From assembly GCA_002634385.1 (NCBI GenBank), contig NSJL01000002.1, positions 1 through 64,000 on the forward strand: a DNA stretch of 64,000 nt, given 5' to 3'. A program made the position numbers and the translations under genes. Each line of letters opens with the position of its first letter. Positions within the stretch are counted from its first letter, which is position 1. This document shows, in pieces, positions 33,618-40,181 of this stretch. Below the pieces are notes generated by a model, which saw nothing but the letters and a program-made list of their open reading frames with translations, did no database searches and had not been told where the DNA came from. The stretch is from Nitrospira sp. (lineage in GTDB: Bacteria > Nitrospirota > Thermodesulfovibrionia > Thermodesulfovibrionales > Dissulfurispiraceae).

Positions 33618-36600
33618 ATGGCGCGAAATAAAAAAGATCAAAAAGCTGTCGAAGCATTGACGCACACTGAAGCGAACCGCAAAAATATCCCTTCCGCAGA
33701 GCATCAGTCGCTCATGCATGACGCGGAGAAGAGCCCGATCCGTGTGGCATACGAGAGACGTAATCGCGACCTCGATCCTCAACTGGTCTGGCGCGGCAAG
33801 GACGAGCAGGACTGGTCCGACCTGGTAGTGCATGCCCCACCGCTCTATATACAGGAGAAGGTGCACCCCAAAGTGCTGATTGATGACCTTCTGCACCGCA
33901 GCAAGGAAGATGCGAAAGCTGCCGAACCCCAGGTCGATCTTTTCGCCGACTTCAACGGCCTTCCCAACGAGAACGCCAGGACCGAGTTCTATCAGCATGA
34001 CGCCCACTGGGCCAACCGCATGATACTCGGCGACAGCCTGCAGGTGATGGCATCGCTGGCCGAGAGGGAGGGGCTGCGCGGCAAAGTGCAGTGCATCTAT
34101 ATCGATCCGCCCTACGGCATCAAATTCAATTCCAATTTTCAGTGGTCCACGACCAGTCGCGATGTGAAGGACGGCAATGCAGATCACATCACCCGCGAGC
34201 CGGAACAGGTGAAGGCGTTTCGGGATACCTGGCGGGATGGGATACATTCGTACCTGACGTACTTGAGAGACCGGCTGACCGTTGCGCGGGATCTGTTGGC
34301 AGAGAGTGGGTCGATCTTTGTTCAGATCGGGGATGAGAATGTCCATCGGGTGCGGGCGGTTATGGATGAGGTATTCGGGGATGAGAATTTCATATCCCTA
34401 ATCAGTTATTCGACCACAAGCGGTTTCGACGCATCTTCTCTGAGTAGAACTGGCGATTATATTTTATGGTTTTCAAAATCGCGCACCTCACTCAAATATC
34501 GTCCTTTATTTTATGAAAAATCAGATGAATCCCTGAAAAGTGGAGACTACAGGTACGCTGAGCTATCAAACCTAAAGCGGGTTCCTGTCAGTCAACTGCC
34601 TGCAAGCGAGTCAGGACCTCGCATATTCAGGTTTGATAACATGGTAGGGCAAGGTGCATCATCTTCTCCACAACCATTTGAATATTGCGGGAAAGTTTTT
34701 GAACCACCACGTTCTGCGCACTGGAAAGCCAATTATCCCGATGGCGTCCGGAGATTAGGGTATGCAAATCGCATTCAAAGTCGGCCAGGCAGCCTCGCAT
34801 ACATAAGATACATGGATGACTTCGGTGTAATGACCTACTCGAACATTTGGATGGATACATCAGTTGCAGGAAGTAAGGACGGGAAAATTTATGTTGTGCA
34901 AACAAATCCTAAGGTTGTTGAGCGTTGCATCCTCATGACCACTGATCCTGGCGACTTGGTCCTCGACCCTACCTGCGGTTCCGGTACCACCGCTTATGTT
35001 GCCGAACAGTGGGGCCGTCGCTGGATTACTATCGATACTTCCCGAGTTGCCCTTGCGCTTGCCCGTGCCCGCATCATGGGAGCTCGCTACCCATACTACC
35101 TGCTTGCGGACTCACCGGATGGTCAGAGCAAGGAAGCAGAAGTCACCCGCACCGTGCCTTCAAGCCGGCCTACGCACGGCAACATCCGACAGGGGTTCGT
35201 TTACGAGCGCGTGCCCCACATCACCCTCAAGTCGATCGCTAACAACGCCGAGATCGACGTGATATGGGAGAAATATCAGGAAACGCTTGAGACAATTTTA
35301 AAAAAATTGTCTCAAGTGGTTAGTGGCGAGTTGCCAGTGAATAGTAAAGACAAAACTAACCACTCATCACTATCCACTGCCTCACCACTATCCACTAATC
35401 ACTCTCCCCTCGCCGAATGGGAAGTACCGAGGGAATTTTCAAACAACTGGCCTGCCAAAACAAGATTGTTACACGATCAATTTTGGGAGGCGAGGGTCGC
35501 GCGTCAGCGCGAAATAGATGCCTCCATTGCCGCAAAGGCGGAATTTGAACATCTCTACGACAAACCCTACGAGGATAAGAAGAAAGTTCGCGTGGCCGGA
35601 CCGTTCACAGTGGAGAGCCTGTCGCCTCATCGTGTGCTGGCGGTGGGTGCTGACGACGAGCTGATCGACACGGTAGCGGAAGCAAAGGATGGCTACGGCA
35701 AGGAGCGTGATTTCGTTCAGATCATCCTTGAGAACCTGAAGACCGCCGGGGTGCAGCAGGCCCACAAGGAAGATAGGATCGCTTTCACCTCCCTCACCCC
35801 CTGGCCGGGCGATCTGGTCTGTGCCGAAAGCCGCTACGAAGAAAAGGGTGAAGGGATAAGTGTGAAGAGTGAAGGGGAAAAGCGCGCCGCCATCTTTATC
35901 GGCCCCGAGTTTGGCACCGTCTCACGCCCCGACCTGGTTGCCGCCGCCCGTGAGGCAGGCGATGCGGGTTTCGATGTCCTCATCGCCTGCGCCTTCAACT
36001 ATGATGCCCACTCTTCGGAGTTCAACAAACTCGGACGTATCCCGGTGCTTAAGGCCCGCATGAACGCCGACCTGCACATGGCCGACGACCTCAAGAACAC
36101 CGGTAAAGGAAACCTGTTTGTCATCTTCGGTGAGCCGGATATTACAGTGGCGAGTGAAGAGTGGTTAGTGGATAGTTCGGGAAGGAGGATTGCCCCTTAT
36201 GAAATCTTTAAGCTCATATCGGGAGCTGACAGTCTGGCAGAAGTCAATCGAATTGGCTGGAAAGATTTATACAATTACGCAAAACTATCCTGCCGAAGAG
36301 AAGTTTGGGATCACCTCACAAATGCGGCGAGCGGCAACATCGATTCCGGCAAATATAGCCGAGGGACAGGCACGCCGGAACACGGGGGAGTTTCTTCAGT
36401 CGCTTGGTATTGCACGGGGCTCTCTGGCGGAACTGGAAACGTTCTTGATCTTATCCGGAAACTTAGGATTTCTGGCGACTCCAAATTCAGAGAAATTGTT
36501 GCACGCCTGCACAGAGATCAGCAAAATGCTGAACGCCTTGATGAAGTCACTATCCACTCGCCACTAACCACTAATCACTTCTTCCAAGTCAAGGTCAATG

Positions 36601-36908
36601 GGGTTGACGTGTTTCACCCAAATACCGGAGAGGTCCGCAGCGACGGCGCCGAAGGGATCGCCTGCTGGTTCATCGACACCGACTACAATGAAGAGAGCTT
36701 CTTCGTCCGCCATGCCTACTTCCTGGGGGCAAATGACCCCTACAAGGCACTCAAAACCACCCTCAAGTCCGAGATAAACGAAGAAGCCTGGGCGACATTG
36801 AACAGCGATATTTCCCGCCCCTTCGATAAACCCAAGACTGGGAGGATAGCAGTGAAGGTCATCAACCATTTGGGCGATGAAGTAATGAAGGTGTTTAGGG
36901 TTGGATGA
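33618..36908 (+). CDS. Type III-like DNA methyltransferase (mod), carrying repeat insertions
   Basis: 1096 residues. Beta-class N6-adenine methylase order: motif IV CIYIDPPYGIKF near 162, then the SAM motif LDPTCGSGTTAY near 452. It should methylate the site cut by the upstream res product. The end is typical (EGIACWFIDTDYNEESFFVR, INHLGDEVMKVFRVG). Three insertions break the family alignment but keep the frame: a heptad hairpin at residues 566-596, a short heptad array near 743-754 and a cassette at 843-987 containing a separate S23 gene in the +1 frame. Whether the enzyme stays active is unknown; no insertion hits a catalytic motif. Confidence 0.88.
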   Translation: MARNKKDQKAVEALTHTEANRKNIPSAEHQSLMHDAEKSPIRVAYERRNRDLDPQLVWRGKDEQDWSDLVVHAPPLYIQEKVHPKVLIDDLLHRSKEDAKAAEPQVDLFADFNGLPNENARTEFYQHDAHWANRMILGDSLQVMASLAEREGLRGKVQCIYIDPPYGIKFNSNFQWSTTSRDVKDGNADHITREPEQVKAFRDTWRDGIHSYLTYLRDRLTVARDLLAESGSIFVQIGDENVHRVRAVMDEVFGDENFISLISYSTTSGFDASSLSRTGDYILWFSKSRTSLKYRPLFYEKSDESLKSGDYRYAELSNLKRVPVSQLPASESGPRIFRFDNMVGQGASSSPQPFEYCGKVFEPPRSAHWKANYPDGVRRLGYANRIQSRPGSLAYIRYMDDFGVMTYSNIWMDTSVAGSKDGKIYVVQTNPKVVERCILMTTDPGDLVLDPTCGSGTTAYVAEQWGRRWITIDTSRVALALARARIMGARYPYYLLADSPDGQSKEAEVTRTVPSSRPTHGNIRQGFVYERVPHITLKSIANNAEIDVIWEKYQETLETILKKLSQVVSGELPVNSKDKTNHSSLSTASPLSTNHSPLAEWEVPREFSNNWPAKTRLLHDQFWEARVARQREIDASIAAKAEFEHLYDKPYEDKKKVRVAGPFTVESLSPHRVLAVGADDELIDTVAEAKDGYGKERDFVQIILENLKTAGVQQAHKEDRIAFTSLTPWPGDLVCAESRYEEKGEGISVKSEGEKRAAIFIGPEFGTVSRPDLVAAAREAGDAGFDVLIACAFNYDAHSSEFNKLGRIPVLKARMNADLHMADDLKNTGKGNLFVIFGEPDITVASEEWLVDSSGRRIAPYEIFKLISGADSLAEVNRIGWKDLYNYAKLSCRREVWDHLTNAASGNIDSGKYSRGTGTPEHGGVSSVAWYCTGLSGGTGNVLDLIRKLRISGDSKFREIVARLHRDQQNAERLDEVTIHSPLTTNHFFQVKVNGVDVFHPNTGEVRSDGAEGIACWFIDTDYNEESFFVRHAYFLGANDPYKALKTTLKSEINEEAWATLNSDISRPFDKPKTGRIAVKVINHLGDEVMKVFRVG
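35286..35316 (+). repeat. 14-bp perfect inverted repeat inside mod
   Basis: CTTGAGACAATTTT and AAAATTGTCTCAAG are separated by 3 bases. It directly abuts the heptad hairpin that follows and encodes LETILKKLSQ. It would form a stable hairpin in the mod mRNA. Confidence 0.75.
35315..35403 (+). repeat. Inverted heptad arrays without a gene, inside mod
   Basis: Left units AGTGGTT, AGTGGCG, AGTTGCC, AGTGAAT (35315-35342). After a 15-base centre come right units AACCACT, CATCACT, ATCCACT, an 11-base irregular unit, ATCCACT and AATCACT (35358-35403). It looks like the ends of the larger mod cassette with no cargo. It adds about 30 residues rich in Ser, Thr, Asn and His to the methyltransferase. Confidence 0.75.
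35845..35879 (+). repeat. Five 7-bp repeats inside mod
   Basis: AGGGTGA, AGGGATA, AGTGTGA, AGAGTGA, AGGGGAA in a row, coding for KGEGISVKSEGE. It is the same unit family as the arrays near res and around the intergenic S23 gene, with no inverted partner. Thirty-five bases is not a multiple of three, so part of the flank must belong to the insertion. Confidence 0.7.
36146..36579 (+). mobile_element. Heptad-bounded S23 cassette nested in mod
   Basis: A 434-bp unit. Left array AGTGGCG, AGTGAAG, AGTGGTT, AGTGGAT, AGTTCGG (36146-36180). Right array CACT, ATCCACT, CGCCACT, AACCACT, AATCACT (36548-36579). The right array is the reverse complement of the left-type units, in a partly permuted order. 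The S23-type gene lies between. The mod reading frame stays open through the unit, adding about 145 residues unrelated to methyltransferases between FGEPDI and QVKVNGVDV, which are adjacent or nearly so in relatives as I recall them. Confidence 0.65.
36199..36567 (+). CDS. S23-type four-helix-bundle protein nested in mod
   Basis: 122 residues in the +1 frame relative to mod. Clear family pattern: SYRELTVWQKSIELAGKIYT, YPAEEKFGITSQMRRAATSI, PANIAEGQARRNTGEFLQSL and RGSLAELETFLILSGNLGFL. The ATG at 36199 has its own AAGGAGG site 10 bases upstream, which argues for real translation; a TTG at 36190 is too close to that site. It differs from the other S23 copy at 33147 by much sequence, so the two did not arise by recent local duplication. 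The family is best known from 23S rRNA intervening sequences, which are also bounded by inverted repeats. Confidence 0.8.
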   Translation: MKSLSSYRELTVWQKSIELAGKIYTITQNYPAEEKFGITSQMRRAATSIPANIAEGQARRNTGEFLQSLGIARGSLAELETFLILSGNLGFLATPNSEKLLHACTEISKMLNALMKSLSTRH

Positions 36909-36931
36909 AGAAATGGAATTATTCGATTTAG

Positions 36932-36974
36932 AGGAACAGCGCCTATGCGAATATGGATTAATCGCGCTGTTCCT
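36932..36974 (+). repeat. 11-bp inverted repeat after mod
   Basis: AGGAACAGCGC (36932-36942) and GCGCTGTTCCT (36964-36974) flank 21 bases in the gap before the ParB-like gene. There is no T run, so it is more likely a regulatory or processing hairpin than a terminator. A 40-codon frame (36914-37036) overlaps it but matches nothing I recognise. Confidence 0.55.
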
Positions 36975-37062
36975 GTCGCATTTACGATGGCAAACGGCCA
37001 CTCGGTGCCCTACTATTGAAACGTATGCGAGCTAACTTTGGAATACTTCAGGGAGGTCATTA

Positions 37063-38514
37063 ATGAAGAAAGACATTTGGCAAACTAAACATCTCTCCGT
37101 AACCAGCCTACATTTGGACACAAAAAATCCTCGTCTCGGCCGCGAAGTATCAGCACGCGCTCCTCGCGAGATTATTCAGTACCTTTTCGAGCACGACAAG
37201 GCGATAGAGGTGGCTCAGAGCATTGCTTTGCGTGGCTATTTCCCTAATGAGCCACTATTGGCAGTCCAAGAGGACAGTCGATATGTTGTTGTAGAAGGTA
37301 ATCGACGGCTCGCAGCGCTTAAGGCTCTGCGTGAACCAGGACTGTTAGAAGGCACTTTAGCGCGTCAAATTGAAAGATTCTCTCGCCGAGTCACTGACCC
37401 TAAAACGATTGCCACAGTCCCTGTCACCATAGCTCCGAGTCGCAGAGCGACAGACCGCCAGATCGTGGGGAGGCATATTGGAAGTCCTGTTCTCGCATGG
37501 CAGGCCGAGAATCGGGCAAGCTTTATTCTGGACAAACTCGAAGAAGGATACGAAAACGATGAGTTGCGCGATGATCTCGGCTTTTCGCTTGCTGACATCC
37601 AAAAGGCGCGGCAGACAAGAGCCATTGCTGATATGGCACGGTCACTAGATCTGCCAGATGAGGTGAAAGCTAAGCTTGACAGGCCCCGTGCCAAATTATT
37701 CACTACACTTGAGCGAGTTTTTGACTCCTCAGTGGGACGCGAGTCTCTAAAGGTTGTGCCGGACGCCGAGCACGGCCTTCGAGGCACCACGACGAAGAGC
37801 GAGTTCATTCGTGGATTTGAAAGGCTCGTAACCGACGTGGTGCTCGGCAAGCAATCGTCACGAACACTGAATACTAACGATAATATTCGAGCCTATTTTG
37901 ATTCGTGGGAAACATCAGAACGACCCGCAGACAGGCGCGGATCATTTGTCCCTGCAGATATCATAATAGGTAAGTCTGTTGCTTCGGTAAGCAACAAGCC
38001 GCTGCCTGTAGCGTCCTTAAAAAAAACGAAGCAAGTAAGCAAGACGGTGTTGCCGCGCGACTTCAAAGTCAGATTTGGCAACGATCGACTTGTAGATATC
38101 CGTCGTGAGTTAACTAGACTCAGGCGCGAAGATTATCCCAACGCAGGTGCGGTGCTGTTGCGGGTTTTCTTTGAACTCGCGATCATGCACTACCTGGAGC
38201 GCAGTGGCGAACTCCCGAAAATCATCCAGAAGCTGGGAGGCAAGGGCCAACTGCCATACGGAACGCCGACAATGAAACAGCTCGTGCCAGAGATAATACG
38301 AATCTCCGAGAACAACTTGCCTAAAGATAAGGCTATCAAAGTCGAGAAGGCGATCCGATACGACCCTGCAGCGCCATTCACACTCAGTGATCTTCATGCA
38401 TTTGTTCACCAAGCGGATTTACCTAGTGATCGCGATATTTGGCAATTTTGGATTCGTACGGAACCCCTTTTTCGATTGATGTTAGAGGATGACGTGAAGG
38501 ATGAGAACAAATGA
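37063..38514 (+). CDS. ParB-like nuclease-domain protein
   Basis: 483 residues. The N-terminal part has the ParB/sulfiredoxin-like fold: LHLDTKNPRLG near 13-23 and YVVVEGNRRLAALKALRE near 72-89, with the GNRR box that binds nucleotide in ParB-type enzymes. The middle is helical (HTH-like GFSLADIQKARQTRAIADMA) and the end (RREDYPNAGAVLLRVFFELA) is a helical domain seen in accessory ParB proteins of defence loci. It is not a chromosome-partition ParB: no ParA neighbour and a different architecture. A GGGAGG site precedes the ATG. Its stop overlaps the methylase start (ATGA), so the two products probably work together. Confidence 0.75.
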   Translation: MKKDIWQTKHLSVTSLHLDTKNPRLGREVSARAPREIIQYLFEHDKAIEVAQSIALRGYFPNEPLLAVQEDSRYVVVEGNRRLAALKALREPGLLEGTLARQIERFSRRVTDPKTIATVPVTIAPSRRATDRQIVGRHIGSPVLAWQAENRASFILDKLEEGYENDELRDDLGFSLADIQKARQTRAIADMARSLDLPDEVKAKLDRPRAKLFTTLERVFDSSVGRESLKVVPDAEHGLRGTTTKSEFIRGFERLVTDVVLGKQSSRTLNTNDNIRAYFDSWETSERPADRRGSFVPADIIIGKSVASVSNKPLPVASLKKTKQVSKTVLPRDFKVRFGNDRLVDIRRELTRLRREDYPNAGAVLLRVFFELAIMHYLERSGELPKIIQKLGGKGQLPYGTPTMKQLVPEIIRISENNLPKDKAIKVEKAIRYDPAAPFTLSDLHAFVHQADLPSDRDIWQFWIRTEPLFRLMLEDDVKDENK

Positions 38515-39368
38515 CAACCGCTAGTCCGCTTCGATACCCCGGTGGCAAATCGGCTATGGCGGGACTTTTGGGGCAGATCCGTAGACTTAATGGGCTCGGT
38601 GGCCGTGCAATCGCAGAACCGTTCGCTGGCGGTGCGGGCGCGTCGCTTGCTCTCCTCTATCTTGAAGAAACCCACAAGGTTCTTCTTAATGACGCAGATC
38701 CTGCCATCCACGACTTCTGGTGGTCTCTCATCAACCGCCCTAAAGTATTTATTGACATGCTTACAGTAACACGTGTAGACATGCATGAATGGTATCACCA
38801 ACGAGATATTTATCGGGAGAGCTGTGGAGTAGACCGTGTTCGTCGGGGTTTCTCAGCGTTTTATTTGAATCGCTGCAATCGATCCGGGATTATTATAAAT
38901 GGAGGTCCTATCGGTGGGGTACAGCAGAATGGTAACTGGAAGCTCGATGCAAGATTCAATAAAGCTGACCTTCAGCGTCGCTGTGAGAAAGTCGCTGAGT
39001 ATCGTGATCGCATCCGAATCTCCTGTTGTGATGGGATTGAGTTTATTGATAGCATAGATCCGGTATCATCATTTTTTTTTATTGACCCGCCATACTTTGT
39101 CAAAGGCAGCATGCTTTATCTGAATGCGTTGAAAGCGGACTACCATGCTAATCTTGCAGATCATCTCAAATCTATATCGGACTCAGCTTGGGTTCTGACT
39201 TACGATGACTGCCCAGAAATCCGTAGAATGTACGACGGTTGGGCAACAATTCGACCATTTACACTTCGCTATTCTGCAGCAGAGCGGAGAAGCGGGAAGG
39301 AGATCCTTATTGTTCCGCGGTGGATGCATCTGCCAACGAGTCAAGGATCAGCAGCTATTACATGGTAA
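38511..39368 (+). CDS. D12-class DNA adenine methylase (Dam-like)
   Basis: 285 residues. Starts with PLRYPGGKSAM (motif X of D12 methylases), SAM motif AEPFAGGAGASLALL near 36-50 and catalytic FFFIDPPYFVKGSMLY near 187-202. It methylates adenine N6 at an unknown site. No cognate endonuclease is adjacent. Translational coupling to the ParB-like gene suggests a two-gene module, either an orphan methylation system or part of a defence system with the ParB-like protein as effector (inference). Confidence 0.88.
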   Translation: MTTASPLRYPGGKSAMAGLLGQIRRLNGLGGRAIAEPFAGGAGASLALLYLEETHKVLLNDADPAIHDFWWSLINRPKVFIDMLTVTRVDMHEWYHQRDIYRESCGVDRVRRGFSAFYLNRCNRSGIIINGGPIGGVQQNGNWKLDARFNKADLQRRCEKVAEYRDRIRISCCDGIEFIDSIDPVSSFFFIDPPYFVKGSMLYLNALKADYHANLADHLKSISDSAWVLTYDDCPEIRRMYDGWATIRPFTLRYSAAERRSGKEILIVPRWMHLPTSQGSAAITW

Positions 39369-39433
39369 ATTTCGCCTCTACTGGGCGCTGAATTATGAAC
39401 GGATGACACAAATTCTGAAGAAGTGCCATAGTC

Positions 39434-39550
39434 ATGCAGTTCCGCATCTCCGACACCTTTACCGGCAGACGCGCCATTCTGACCGGCAACGAGCAACGGT
39501 CATGAAAACCACGGTCTTTAATCAGCAACTGAACCCGTGTATGGAGAGGA
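39434..39550 (+). pseudogene. Broken duplicate of the helicase gene start
   Basis: From the ATG at 39434 the DNA matches the first ~120 bases of the helicase gene at 40182: CAGTTCCGCATCTCCGACAC against CAATTCCTCATCTCCGACAC, and later TCAGCAACTGAACCC against TGCAACTGAACCC. The copy has a deletion, reads MQFRISDTFTGRRAILTGNE and meets a stop 24 codons in. It is a stub of a RelE-like domain left by duplication or an earlier copy. Confidence 0.65.
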
Positions 39551-39616
39551 TGAAACCATCATCAACATAAGTTGTTTGAATTGAACCAGTTATGTGCAGA
39601 GCAAGGATGAGACACC

Positions 39617-40177
39617 ATGAATAACGAGATTATTTTTTACACCACGCCTGATGGCAACACAAAGATTGAAGTTGTTTTTCAGGATGAAACAGCCTGGCTT
39701 ACGCCGAAAGCCCTGGCCGAACTCTTTGGGGTTCTGGTTCCCGCAATCAACAAGCATTTGAAAAACATTTTTGAATCCGGCGAACTGGTGGAAAATTCAG
39801 TTATTTCCATTTTGGAAACAACTGCAGTCGATGGTAAGAACTACAAGACCCGGTACTATAATCTCGATGCTATCATCGCCGTTGGGTATCGGGTCAGCAG
39901 CTACCAGGCGACGCAGTTCCGTATCTGGGCCACGAAGACACTGAAGGAGTTCATCATCAAAGGTTTTATTCTGGACGATGAGCGCCTCAAACAAGGGAAC
40001 CGAGTCTTCGGCAGGGATTATTTCGGCGAACTACTTGAACGTATTAGGGAAATCCGGGCGAGCGAGTGGCGGTTCTATCAAAAGATTACTTTGAGGGGGA
40101 GAATGAATAGGCTTTCATCTTGCCTCCCGCATCGGCGCGGCAAAAGGCGCATACCAATAATCTGTTGCCAGGGATGA
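39617..40177 (+). CDS. RhuM-family protein, C-terminally truncated
   Basis: 186 residues. Residues 1-157 match the RhuM (virulence protein) family: LTPKALAELFGVLVPAINKH, NYKTRYYNLDAIIAVGYRVS, ATQFRIWATKTLKEFIIKGF and GRDYFGELLERIREIRASEW with RFYQKIT. Full-length members have over 300 residues. Here the family sequence stops after FYQKIT and is replaced by about 28 unrelated residues ending just before the helicase gene. The gene is probably an inactive remnant in the island. The family's function is unclear; members sit in defence and mobile regions. Confidence 0.75.
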   Translation: MNNEIIFYTTPDGNTKIEVVFQDETAWLTPKALAELFGVLVPAINKHLKNIFESGELVENSVISILETTAVDGKNYKTRYYNLDAIIAVGYRVSSYQATQFRIWATKTLKEFIIKGFILDDERLKQGNRVFGRDYFGELLERIREIRASEWRFYQKITLRGRMNRLSSCLPHRRGKRRIPIICCQG

Positions 40178-40181
40178 ACTA

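Noticed and set aside
36914..37036. 40-codon plus-strand frame after mod beginning MELFDLEEQRLCEYG
   Set aside because: It overlaps an 11-bp inverted repeat, has no family similarity and no convincing ribosome site.
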